A stretch of DNA of 64,000 nucleotides, from contig NZ_CP033918.1 in assembly GCF_003815675.1 (NCBI RefSeq), forward strand, positions 4,464,001 to 4,528,000, in the 5' to 3' direction. A program made the translations under genes and the position numbers. The stretch comes from Chryseobacterium sp. G0186 (GTDB lineage: Bacteria; Bacteroidota; Bacteroidia; Flavobacteriales; Weeksellaceae). The notes under the pieces were generated by a model, which was given only the letters and a program-made list of their open reading frames with translations, was not told the origin of the DNA and did not search any database. Shown here in pieces: positions 25,813-34,058 of this stretch. Numbering within the stretch: the stretch's first letter is position 1; each line of letters starts with the position of its first letter.

Positions 25813-26214
25813 ATGAAAAATCCAAACATTTCAGCCAATGATTTTTATGACAGTTTTATGGGAACAGAATCTTATTACTCCTACATAGGAAAATTGTTAT
25901 TAACAGATGGTGTCATAACTATAGCTCGGGAAGAATCTTGCTTTTGGTTTCTTGACTGCATTGCATCCTACCAATATTCAGAAAAATTTCAAAAAGAAGA
26001 ATTCCAAGTCTGGAAAATCGAAAGAATTGAAGCGAATAGATTCAACCTTTCTGCGACTGACGGAAATGATAATGTTCTGGCTACACAAGATATTGAGTTT
26101 TCTGATTTCTTCTTTAATGAGTTTACAATCTGGAAAGAAGATAATGTTTTACTCCTACCAGTGAACATTAATCAAAAAGAACCTCACGATGTACAGGCAA
26201 TCGTATTTTTTTAA
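25813..26214 (+). CDS. DUF6876-like protein, 133 aa
   Basis: Contains the motif LLTDGVITIAREESCFWFLD and the later FQVWKIERIEANRFNLSATD, which I recognise as the DUF6876 pattern common in Bacteroidetes mobile elements. Soluble, no signal. Role unknown. It is the first gene of the module between repeats A2 and B2 and is followed after 16 bases by another small gene. Confidence 0.65.
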   Translation: MKNPNISANDFYDSFMGTESYYSYIGKLLLTDGVITIAREESCFWFLDCIASYQYSEKFQKEEFQVWKIERIEANRFNLSATDGNDNVLATQDIEFSDFFFNEFTIWKEDNVLLLPVNINQKEPHDVQAIVFF

Positions 26215-26230
26215 ATTAAAAATATTTAAA

Positions 26231-26653
26231 ATGGGAACTTACTCGATAATATATTTGAAAAAACCAGAAAAAGCGATAGAGGTAAATGAACTTCTCAAAG
26301 AACAATATAATCTAAAGTATGAAACTTACAATGGGATAGATTATGGTCTATTCTTTTCGCAAGAGATGTTTAATGAGGACTTACGATTTATGAATGAAGA
26401 TGAGGAAGGTATAACTAATTTACCACATTTTAAACGTCCTATTTCCAAAGAAACTTACTATTCTCTTCTTTTTGGTTTAGGAAATTGTTTTGGAGATATA
26501 GGAACTGTCTGCATTAAAATCTCAAGTATTTCCGACAAAGACATAGATACTATTGCGGCACTTCAAAAATTTTCAAAAACTCCGGAGTTTAAAAAGTTGA
26601 TTAATTTCAGAAAATCTAAAAATCTTCAACGATTATTGCAGACTAAAATGTAA
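26231..26653 (+). CDS. Hypothetical protein, 140 aa
   Basis: The start MGTYSIIYLKKPEKAIEVNE is chosen because an in-frame upstream ATG lies inside the preceding gene. The protein is small and mixed alpha/beta (YYSLLFGLGNCFGDIGTVCI). No family recognised. It is the last gene before repeat B2 and is presumably co-transcribed with the DUF6876-like gene. Confidence 0.55.
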   Translation: MGTYSIIYLKKPEKAIEVNELLKEQYNLKYETYNGIDYGLFFSQEMFNEDLRFMNEDEEGITNLPHFKRPISKETYYSLLFGLGNCFGDIGTVCIKISSISDKDIDTIAALQKFSKTPEFKKLINFRKSKNLQRLLQTKM

Positions 26654-26714
26654 TTAGTTATAATAAAGCCAATTGGGATAAATTCCAATTGGCTCTTTTT
26701 TTTGTAAAAAGTTG

Positions 26715-26828
26715 TCAAAAATGCAATTGCTCCCTGTGGTCGGAAACGCATTTTTGAGACGTCTGAAGCAACCCCATTTCAAAAACATTTCCGTGCAAAG
26801 ACTTTAGATGCTTTCGAAAAAAGGTTGC
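26715..26828. repeat. Repeat B, copy 2 (two-hairpin element)
   Basis: Copy of 24684-24798 with the shared core TCGGAAACGCATTTTTG and the hairpin pair GCAACCCCATTTC/GAAAAAAGGTTGC. Several differences from copy 1 are in paired positions of the second stem that keep pairing. It lies between the 140-residue gene and the convergent PIN/TPR gene, so it may serve both as a boundary and as a terminator. Confidence 0.7.
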
Positions 26829-26847
26829 AATCTTTTTGAAAGAATTT

Positions 26848-29800
26848 CTAAGATTTATTGTAATATAATTTGACCGCTAAATCAAATTCTTTTAATATTT
26901 CATCATAACTGGTTCCTAACAACTTAAACTCGGTTGCGAGCTGGGACTTATATTTAAGAATTAAATTTGATGGAATACCGTAGAATGTATTTCTAAATAT
27001 CTCAGAAGCATATCTGTTTTTATCATTCATAGATAATGAATTGATTAAATATAGATGCTTTAGAAATTTAATACAAGTATTAATGACTGATTCATCACCG
27101 TGTATTGTAAACTGTAGATTCTCTAATACTAAAGGGTAATAGTTCTCTCTACCTGCTATAAAGTCATAGAATTCGTTTTTTAAGGTGTCAAGTCCTATTC
27201 CTATTCCCAAATATTTTGACTTCAGAAGAAATCTGTAAAACTCACTGTTACATTTTTCGGGATAATAACTGAGCAAATATTTTTCTGGATTTATATAATT
27301 ATAATATAGGTTTTGTTCAGATTTTATTCTTATTAAAGAACTGTCACTGCTTATCAATCTGTACTTATCATTAGATGAAAAATACATATTGTCTACCATT
27401 AAATTTGAAAAATTACCTGTGAAATCAGATTCATTTTGTTTTAATTTAGGAAGAACATTTAGCTTTTCTTCAACATAATCGATTTCACAATTTTCATTTA
27501 CCCAATCTAAAATCGATTGAAAAAAGGTAGTTCTTTTTTCATTGTAATCTTCAGGAACTGGGCTTGGTCTGACACCATCCATAGTTATCTGAACATACAT
27601 AAACGTTTTGTGAGAACCTTTTAATTCTAAAATTTTATTTTCAATATGTTCCTTTATGTAATAAGATATTTTAAACTTATGAATGAATTTGAAATCAAGT
27701 TCTTTTTCCAAGAAATAAAAAAGCATCAAAGAACTAAAATCCAATGCGAATAGAATGTCAGGACTATCTGTGATTGACCTGACTAATCTATTGGGAAGTG
27801 TAGTGAACTTACTACCAGAGTCAGTTGTTAGATGTAGATAGGCATCTATAAAATTATCTTTGAATACAGCTCTTACAACTTCCGTATATCCAATTTTCCA
27901 GCTGTAATAATTGTTTAGTGATTCTCTAATTCGTTCATTTTCTTGGGAACCACTAATGCCAAATTGCTCAATAAGCATTTTCTCAAAATCCTTAGGATTT
28001 GTAGGTGTCTGAAAAGATTCAAATCCCAGATTGTTTAGCGGATTATGTGCCTCTTCATTGATTTCTCGGAATAAGTTTACAGCATCATTGAATATCTCAA
28101 TAATCACTACAGAATTAATTCTATTGGTCATTGGGGAAGGTATAGACACTTGATCTCCAATTTTTTTCCCAATTAAATTCTTATGAAATTCATTACCTGG
28201 AGAAATCTGTTCGCGAAATTTTTGATCACCAATTGTATACACCACATAGTATCCAAAACAAATCTCGTCATATCTTTCAAAAAATGAATCATATAGAGTA
28301 GATCCCACCATATAGTTTTTTCTGGCCATTGTATTACTAGGATTTTTTGCCAGGTTGTAAAGTATATCGAATCCCTTTTTTGGATTAATGTCATTTCTTC
28401 CCAAGATTCCAGAAATAAAAACTCCTACCTCTTCATCATTAAAGATCTCAGACATACTGTCAGAAATATCTTTGATTTTATCAAAATCACTAGATCTCTC
28501 AAGCGAAACTAAATAAGAATACAAATATCGTTCGTTACTTGGAAATTTAATATATAGAAATTCACTGATTGTTTTTAGCTTTGGAAAGTCATTAATTGTT
28601 AGATAAAGATTATACTCGATTTTACAAAGGTGTTCATCTACAAAACTGCTGTTTAACCTCCAAAACTCTAAAAGAGTTAGTAATTCTTTGTAACGAAACT
28701 GTTCTGAATCATTTTTATCAGAGAGTTGTTTATCAAGTAATAATATGTAAAGTCGTAGGGTGCCAGAAACTTTTGATTTGTCTAAATATGAATCCAGATA
28801 TTGTATTGCTTCGTTGGTTTTCCCTATAAAATCTAAATCCTCAGCAATAAGATTTTTACAGTTAATATTTAACTCCACACTATCTTTTATGCTATTCAGG
28901 GATTTATAAACTTCTTTTTCATCATATTTCTCAATATATCTTAAATCTACAATTGTTTTTAATAAAGTCTTAATCTCGTTTGGATAAAAGTTTTTTTGCA
29001 GGGCTAAATCTAGATATTCAACATATTTGTGCTTATTTCCGATTTGCCTTTGAACATTGAAAAATGCACTGATAATGTTGAACAAATGTCGTTCATCAAG
29101 AATATCTGTCGATTCCAAATAATTTTTATACAATTCATCAATATCATCATTCTTTTCAAGAAGATAAAGAACGATTGATTTGAAAAGGTAAAATTCAGAA
29201 TGTAGTTCTTCTCCTGATTTTTCATATAGATTTAAAGAATCCAATGCCTTTTGGTAATGCTCTTGGTGATTATAAATCTGGCATATTGCATTAGTGAAAA
29301 ACCATTTAGGTTTTTCTATTTCATTGTATAAACTTTCTAATATCTGTATATCTTCAGGGCTATTGGATATTAAGTATTTTAAAAAATGGAGATAAAATTT
29401 TTGATTTTTGGTGGAATCTGCGATTTCTGAGTTTTCTAGACCAACTACATATTTCTCGATGAGGCTCAAACCACTATTCAATTCTGGAAAACGTTCAATA
29501 GAAAAATGTTTTCCGTTGATGTATCGAATAGGATGGTCATTGAAAGTTCTATTTACAAAAAGATCTATAGCAACTAAAAATGAGTCCTTGTTCTGAAAAT
29601 TAATTTCTTTGTACTTCTCGAAATCAAAAGTTAGCTTAAGATTATATTGTCTCAAATCTTCTAGATAATTAAGTTTCTCGACTCTTATAATGTGATAAAT
29701 TATACTGTGACGAAAACCGTAATCGTTGATTATTACATTAGGAACAGTTTTTAAAAATTGTTTGATATTACTGGACGTTATTGTCTTTACTATCCAAGCT

Positions 29801-30261
29801 GTAAGATTATACTCATCAATACTTAATAATTCGTCTGCTAATATTACAGCTTTTTGAGAATCTGGAATATGAAGATATTCTATGCAGGCTTTGGTTTTTA
29901 AAACTTCATCCTCTTTATTGAGATTATAAGCGTGAATGAAATCTTTTGCAGATTCTTGACTTGTAAACTCAGACAATTCTCTTTTACAAAGAGCTTTTAA
30001 GAATAATAACTTGCTTTTTGTTTTATTATCTACTGTAGTCTGGCTGTCATTTATTCTTTTTTCAAGAGCTTGAAGTAAAACAAGAGCTGTTTTGGGTTTG
30101 AAAGCCAGAATCAGGTGGTTGATTTCATCAAGCTGTTGCTTATACTCTGTAAGTAAAAGACCTAATCCATCTATAAATTGAGTAATATTATTATAAATTT
30201 TATCTCCAATCTCAACGCTTTCAGCATCAATATTTCCAGTGTTTACATTTTTATACTCCAT
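26848..30261 (-). CDS. TPR/GreAB-C-like/PIN-like conflict-system protein with N-terminal KNVNTG motif, 1137 aa
   Basis: Residues 4-18 (KNVNTGNIDAESVEIGD) repeat the C-terminal motif of the preceding gene. A long alpha-helical solenoid of TPR type follows (about 30-640; for example YQKALDSLNLYEKSGEELHS). At about 655-722 a GreA/GreB C-terminal-like beta domain contains NLIGKKIGDQVSIPSP. At about 838-985 a PIN-like nuclease domain has an aspartate in ILFALDFSSLML and a second in LISSDSSLIRI, the usual acidic positions. A helical tail ends the protein. The order fits the PIN-TPR-GreABC proteins known from computational surveys of bacterial conflict systems. It overlaps the upstream gene by 11 bases. 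Likely a sensor/effector for phage or plasmid defence; inference. Confidence 0.75.
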   Translation of the reverse strand: MEYKNVNTGNIDAESVEIGDKIYNNITQFIDGLGLLLTEYKQQLDEINHLILAFKPKTALVLLQALEKRINDSQTTVDNKTKSKLLFLKALCKRELSEFTSQESAKDFIHAYNLNKEDEVLKTKACIEYLHIPDSQKAVILADELLSIDEYNLTAWIVKTITSSNIKQFLKTVPNVIINDYGFRHSIIYHIIRVEKLNYLEDLRQYNLKLTFDFEKYKEINFQNKDSFLVAIDLFVNRTFNDHPIRYINGKHFSIERFPELNSGLSLIEKYVVGLENSEIADSTKNQKFYLHFLKYLISNSPEDIQILESLYNEIEKPKWFFTNAICQIYNHQEHYQKALDSLNLYEKSGEELHSEFYLFKSIVLYLLEKNDDIDELYKNYLESTDILDERHLFNIISAFFNVQRQIGNKHKYVEYLDLALQKNFYPNEIKTLLKTIVDLRYIEKYDEKEVYKSLNSIKDSVELNINCKNLIAEDLDFIGKTNEAIQYLDSYLDKSKVSGTLRLYILLLDKQLSDKNDSEQFRYKELLTLLEFWRLNSSFVDEHLCKIEYNLYLTINDFPKLKTISEFLYIKFPSNERYLYSYLVSLERSSDFDKIKDISDSMSEIFNDEEVGVFISGILGRNDINPKKGFDILYNLAKNPSNTMARKNYMVGSTLYDSFFERYDEICFGYYVVYTIGDQKFREQISPGNEFHKNLIGKKIGDQVSIPSPMTNRINSVVIIEIFNDAVNLFREINEEAHNPLNNLGFESFQTPTNPKDFEKMLIEQFGISGSQENERIRESLNNYYSWKIGYTEVVRAVFKDNFIDAYLHLTTDSGSKFTTLPNRLVRSITDSPDILFALDFSSLMLFYFLEKELDFKFIHKFKISYYIKEHIENKILELKGSHKTFMYVQITMDGVRPSPVPEDYNEKRTTFFQSILDWVNENCEIDYVEEKLNVLPKLKQNESDFTGNFSNLMVDNMYFSSNDKYRLISSDSSLIRIKSEQNLYYNYINPEKYLLSYYPEKCNSEFYRFLLKSKYLGIGIGLDTLKNEFYDFIAGRENYYPLVLENLQFTIHGDESVINTCIKFLKHLYLINSLSMNDKNRYASEIFRNTFYGIPSNLILKYKSQLATEFKLLGTSYDEILKEFDLAVKLYYNKS

Positions 30262-30646
30262 AATCGTCGCCTATCCTAAAATTACCACCTTGGGTATTTA
30301 CGTCACCAGTATTTACGTTTTTACTTTTGTATATAGAAGTTTCTGTTTTTGGAACTTTGTTAAGAATTTCCTTTAGAAATTTGTCATTTTCAGGATTATC
30401 TTCAATAGAATTCTCAATTATTGCTTTAATGACATTTTGTCTTTCTTTGTCTTCAGGAGCATCAATTAATTCTTTAAGTGCATTTTTTGGTTCATTATTT
30501 TTGAAAAATAAAGACTTTAACCAATCAATGCTTCCTTCGGTTAGTTTTTCACTTGATGTATCAACAACTTTCTCAGCACTTTTCTTAGCTAATTCAATTA
30601 AAAATGGGTACAATGCAGCAATGGCTGCTGTAGTAATTAATGGCAT
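30251..30646 (-). CDS. Small helical putative effector with C-terminal amyloid-like motif, 131 aa
   Basis: The N-terminal 45 residues begin with a hydrophobic/amphipathic helix (TTAAIAALYPFLIELAKKSA), then WLKSLFF and a regularly spaced helical region (ALKELIDAPEDKERQNVIKA; NPENDKFLKEILNKV). This pattern matches small bacterial proteins with Bell-type helical, possibly membrane-active domains. The last 22 residues KNVNTGDVNTQGGNFRIGDD form a glycine/asparagine-rich motif repeated at the N-terminus of the next protein. In known amyloid-signalling pairs such motifs transmit assembly from a sensor to a small pore-forming effector. It overlaps the sensor gene by 11 bases (ATGGAGTATAA). The effector role is inference. 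Confidence 0.7.
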   Translation of the reverse strand: MPLITTAAIAALYPFLIELAKKSAEKVVDTSSEKLTEGSIDWLKSLFFKNNEPKNALKELIDAPEDKERQNVIKAIIENSIEDNPENDKFLKEILNKVPKTETSIYKSKNVNTGDVNTQGGNFRIGDDYGV

Positions 30647-30682
30647 AGTTTAAATATTAGTAGATTATCACAAGCAATGTAC

Positions 30683-30704
30683 CAATTTGGAATGTGTCAA
30701 ATTG
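30683..30704. promoter_or_regulatory. Possible operator upstream of the effector/sensor operon
   Basis: CAATTTG and CAAATTG form a 7-bp inverted repeat with an 8-base spacer, 37 bases upstream of the effector start. Weak evidence on its own. A second palindrome CCTGTAAAAGTAATTTACAGG lies at 30856-30876. Confidence 0.3.
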
Positions 30705-31056
30705 ACAGTGAGTATTGTAGCGGAGTTTAACTAGTACACAACTAAAAACTTCTAATATGGCATTGTTACCTTAACCTGCATAAAATATTTGCAGCCAAAA
30801 AAATCTTATAACCTAGCATTTTACCTGCAATAAAATCATAAATATGAACCGCAATCCTGTAAAAGTAATTTACAGGTTTTGTTAAGACCTCAGTAGAAAG
30901 TTTACAGTTTCACTCCAAACCTGAACAAAAAAGTGTGTAATAAGATATCTTCATTTTATTATTTTTTTTGATTGCATAATAATGTCTTTTAAAATATTTA
31001 TAATCAAATATTTATATTGTTTTTTTGTTTCTCTAAAAAACTCGTGCGTTCTGATA

Positions 31057-31115
31057 GCAAGATGTGTCTTTGTATATACAAACTTTTCAAGTTTGATACA
31101 CAAAGACTCTCTTGC
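31057..31115. repeat. Long imperfect hairpin in a gene-free region
   Basis: GCAAGATGTGTCTTTGTATA and the downstream TACACAAAGACTCTCTTGC, with inner arms CAAACTT/AAGTTTG, form a stem of about 27 bp with few bulges around a TTC loop. It lies in the 680-base stretch 30654-31333, which otherwise holds the small palindromes upstream of the effector, a tandem repeat at 31181-31249 and no convincing gene. Possible roles are a terminator, a small RNA or a transfer-related site. Confidence 0.5.
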
Positions 31116-31180
31116 CTTTTCTTCAAAAAGGGTAAAAAACTGCGGAACTTGTTTTTTTGTTTTCTGTGAAATTAGGTTTA

Positions 31181-31249
31181 AGATTCCAGATTAATCCAGA
31201 TTATTCTTTTTTAATCTCCAGAGATTCCAGAATCATCCAAATTCATCTT
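31181..31249. repeat. Two direct repeats of 28 bp
   Basis: Copies at 31181-31208 and 31222-31249 share AGATTCCAGA, ATCCA and ATT...TCTT, with about six differences. They lie 85 bases upstream of the first surface-protein gene. Nothing indicates whether they are regulatory or a simple slippage product. Confidence 0.5.
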
Positions 31250-31333
31250 ATTTAGCCCAGCTCCCATTAACACTATTGTTTTCAAGGTTTTGATGTCCCA
31301 ACTTTGCAGAAGAAATGTTAACCAAAAAACGAA

Positions 31334-32125
31334 ATGAGAATACCTTTTTATTTTTTTCTGCTATTTACTGTGATAACTATGCGAGGGCAAGTCGGAATCA
31401 ATACCAAATTACCAGAAGCTACTTTGGATGTTGTAGGAAAACCAAGTGATTCTAATCATTATGATGGCGTAATTCCTCCTCGTATTACAGGCGACCAGTT
31501 ATCTGCTAAGGTATATACTTCAGGTAAAAAGGGTGCTATCGTTTTTGTGACATCTCCTGCGACCAATTTAGTCGGTCAGGTTAAGTCTGTTGTTGAAACA
31601 GGATTATACTGTTTTGATGGAAGTTTTTGGCAGCTACTTTTACAAGATAAAGATCCAATCGAATATTTCATTTTACTGACATTCGACCCAACCAGTACTG
31701 CAGGTCTTACTGCAACATCAACTTGGTCAACTCCGAGAAATCAGTGGGGTAATACAAACGCATATTTGACTTCATCGAAATCTTACTCTGTAGGAACAAA
31801 AAATTTTGGAGGATTAAATGGAAATATATCTTTTAAAAAAATTAATGGTATTGTCAATATCCGTTTTCAGTTATACAGATTAGATAGTGAACCAATCACA
31901 GGAAATACTTTCATAAACATTGGAGATATATGCAGTGATTTAGGGTTTGTTCCGTATCAAATCGCCCTACTGCATCGAGAAAATTCAACACAATATTTTC
32001 CAGCCTTGCTTGAAAATTATGGTTTTCAAATTCCGCAAAGCACTTTAAGTTCAATGTCACCCTCATTTTATACATATGGAGAAGTGCAAAGTTATTCTAA
32101 CTGGAGGAAGCCATATCTAAAATAG
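31334..32125 (+). CDS. Secreted fibre-like protein, paralogue 1, 263 aa
   Basis: A signal peptide (ending TMRGQ) is followed by VGINTKLPEATLDVVGKP and PPRITGDQL, a beginning widespread in Bacteroidetes surface and phage-tail-fibre-like proteins. The first 110 or so residues are shared with the next gene, including KKGAIVFVTSPATNLVGQV and GLYCFDGSFWQ. The C-terminal half is unrelated and beta-rich. It probably forms a surface or fibre structure with an exchangeable distal domain. Confidence 0.65.
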   Translation: MRIPFYFFLLFTVITMRGQVGINTKLPEATLDVVGKPSDSNHYDGVIPPRITGDQLSAKVYTSGKKGAIVFVTSPATNLVGQVKSVVETGLYCFDGSFWQLLLQDKDPIEYFILLTFDPTSTAGLTATSTWSTPRNQWGNTNAYLTSSKSYSVGTKNFGGLNGNISFKKINGIVNIRFQLYRLDSEPITGNTFINIGDICSDLGFVPYQIALLHRENSTQYFPALLENYGFQIPQSTLSSMSPSFYTYGEVQSYSNWRKPYLK

Positions 32126-32209
32126 AATTTTCAAAATTGAAATTCTGATACAAGTGATGAAAGAAAGCGATTCTATAACCAAATGAATTTAAATAAAAAC
32201 AATAATAAA

Positions 32210-33301
32210 ATGAAAACACTTATTTATCTTTTTTTGTCCTTTTTTGGTATAGCGGTTCACGCTCAAGTCGGAATCAATACCCAAACACCAGAAGCAACAT
32301 TAGAAGTTGTAGGCAAACCCAATGATACTAATCATTATGATGGAATTATTCCACCACGTATCACGGGAGAGCAACTGGCAACAAAAACTTATTCAACTGC
32401 GAAAAAGGGAACAATAGTCTTTGTCACATTACCTGCTACAAATTTAGTTGGCCAAGTCATTCATATTACAAAATCAGGTTTATATTATTTTGATGGTAGT
32501 GCGTGGATACCTTTTATTCAGGAAGACCCTCTAAATAACGTTGCTCTCAGAGGAAACTCCTCAACTGTCGAACTCGTTGTCAAAAGTAATCTCCATCTTG
32601 ATTTTGATAGTAAGGAAAATTATACACTTGGAAATTCCCGAAGTCAAATTACAGGCGAGTATAATTCCATCGTTGCAACAGATTCGAAGATCACTTCAGG
32701 AAAAGGAAATTCTGCTAGTTTTTACGCAATGTCTCAGGGAGAAATAACCGGTAAGTTAAACTATGGAGCAGGTGTATCAGCACTAAATGGAATTGCAAAC
32801 GGAATAATTTCAGGAAACAGAAATATTGGAATCGGAGCAGGAGCAATGTCATACATCACTTCCGGAAATGATAATATATCGATAGGATATTTGTCAGGTA
32901 CAGGAAACCGAACAGGTTCAAACAATGTATTTATTGGTGTTGGAGCAGGTAGTCCAGCTTCTGGAAATAGAAGCGTCAGCAATAAATTAGCTATACATTC
33001 AACCCCCGTTACAACAAGTTCAACCAACTTCTGGGATAGTATCACAAATAATTATACTGATTACAAATTCGCGTTGATTTCGGGGGATTTTTCTGAAAGA
33101 TGGCTCAATATCAATGGAAAATTAAGTGTCACTCCTTCACAAATGCCAAATGCAGATAACGATTCTTCATATACGAAAAGAGTGGTGGCTAAATCTGATG
33201 GATCATTTGGTTTTGCTACTGAATTAATTCCTCAACCACCACCTGTAGGAACGTATGTTCTAAAGAGTGTAAATGGTGTGGCAAACTGGGAAGCACTTTA
33301 A
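32210..33301 (+). CDS. Secreted fibre-like protein, paralogue 2 with YadA-head-like repeats, 363 aa
   Basis: Starts MKTLIYLFLSFFGIAVHAQ (signal peptide), then the shared N-terminal module VGINTQTPEATLEVVGKP. The central region has short repeats of the trimeric-adhesin head kind (GNRNIGIGAGAMSYITSGND, then ISIGYLSGTGNRTGSNNVFI). The C-terminus ends GTYVLKSVNGVANWEAL, common in these proteins. I chose the ATG at 32210, which places the signal peptide at the start. Likely an exported adhesin or fibre. Confidence 0.65.
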   Translation: MKTLIYLFLSFFGIAVHAQVGINTQTPEATLEVVGKPNDTNHYDGIIPPRITGEQLATKTYSTAKKGTIVFVTLPATNLVGQVIHITKSGLYYFDGSAWIPFIQEDPLNNVALRGNSSTVELVVKSNLHLDFDSKENYTLGNSRSQITGEYNSIVATDSKITSGKGNSASFYAMSQGEITGKLNYGAGVSALNGIANGIISGNRNIGIGAGAMSYITSGNDNISIGYLSGTGNRTGSNNVFIGVGAGSPASGNRSVSNKLAIHSTPVTTSSTNFWDSITNNYTDYKFALISGDFSERWLNINGKLSVTPSQMPNADNDSSYTKRVVAKSDGSFGFATELIPQPPPVGTYVLKSVNGVANWEAL

Positions 33302-33339
33302 TGCATTGCAAATTTAATTGAACTTAAAAAAATAGAGTG

Positions 33340-33663
33340 ATGAAAAATTACCAAATATTTTTAATTCTGTTATTATGTATTTCATTGACCTCCTGCAAAA
33401 CCATAGTAGCTAATCCTGGGAAACCATTAATTGAAAGTTCAATAGAAGTTGGCAGAAGCTATGAAGTTCAAGATTTTAATGCAAAAGTACTTAATCTAAA
33501 AATAACGGGATTTGATAAAGATTGTATCTATGGAATTTCAGCTAAGAAAGAACAGATTAGCCTTGAGAAAGCAGGCATTAGGCAAATGAAGAAATGGAAA
33601 GTATTGAATTCTGTTTTTGTTGGCGCTTTAGCAATTGCTGCTCTAATTTTTATTCCAATTTAG
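33340..33663 (+). CDS. Small lipoprotein with C-terminal membrane helix, 107 aa
   Basis: The lipoprotein signal ends LCISLTSC (Cys19), followed by a small beta-rich part and a C-terminal hydrophobic segment (VFVGALAIAALIFIPI). Family not recognised; such proteins occur next to tra genes in related elements and could be entry-exclusion or envelope factors, which is inference. It lies between the fibre-like paralogues and the mobilisation genes. A GTG three bases earlier is possible. Confidence 0.6.
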   Translation: MKNYQIFLILLLCISLTSCKTIVANPGKPLIESSIEVGRSYEVQDFNAKVLNLKITGFDKDCIYGISAKKEQISLEKAGIRQMKKWKVLNSVFVGALAIAALIFIPI

Positions 33664-33695
33664 ATATACCAGAATGAAACTATTTACTATTTCAA

Positions 33696-34058
33696 ATGAG
33701 TCCGATTGAAACCGAGAATAAGACTATCATTTTTAGAATCAGTAATCAGAAAAAAGAAAAGTGGAAAAAAATATGCGACACAAGAAATATTTCTCTTACA
33801 AGTTTAATCATCAATTCTGTCGAAAACAGAATTTTGGAAGATGAAAGAAGAAAAGTTCTGGAATTCATTGAAAAACAAGATAATGTTTTTGTAAAGATCG
33901 AAACCAATATCAATCAAGTTGCCAAGATTGTAAATGCCCAAAAATTCATTAGTTCTGAGGATTTAAAAGTTTTTTCTGAAAAGCTTTCAGAAGTAATAAT
34001 TCTAAAAAAAGAGCAGAACAAAATATTTGAAAACATTTATTCTTTGCTATCTAAATGA
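33696..34058 (+). CDS. MobC-like relaxosome accessory protein, 120 aa
   Basis: A ribbon-helix-helix-type protein: IIFRISNQKKEKWKKICDTR then NISLTSLIINSVENRILEDE is the DNA-binding part, and a coiled helical tail (INQVAKIVNAQKFISSEDLK) matches the MobC pattern with the NQxAK motif. It assists relaxase binding at oriT. Its stop overlaps the relaxase start by four bases (ATGA). The oriT itself should be near but I cannot place it. Confidence 0.85.
   Translation: MSPIETENKTIIFRISNQKKEKWKKICDTRNISLTSLIINSVENRILEDERRKVLEFIEKQDNVFVKIETNINQVAKIVNAQKFISSEDLKVFSEKLSEVIILKKEQNKIFENIYSLLSK

Noticed and set aside
30982..31194. 70-codon forward frame over the long hairpin
   Set aside because: Cysteine- and phenylalanine-rich composition typical of AT-rich non-coding DNA; it overlaps the hairpin.
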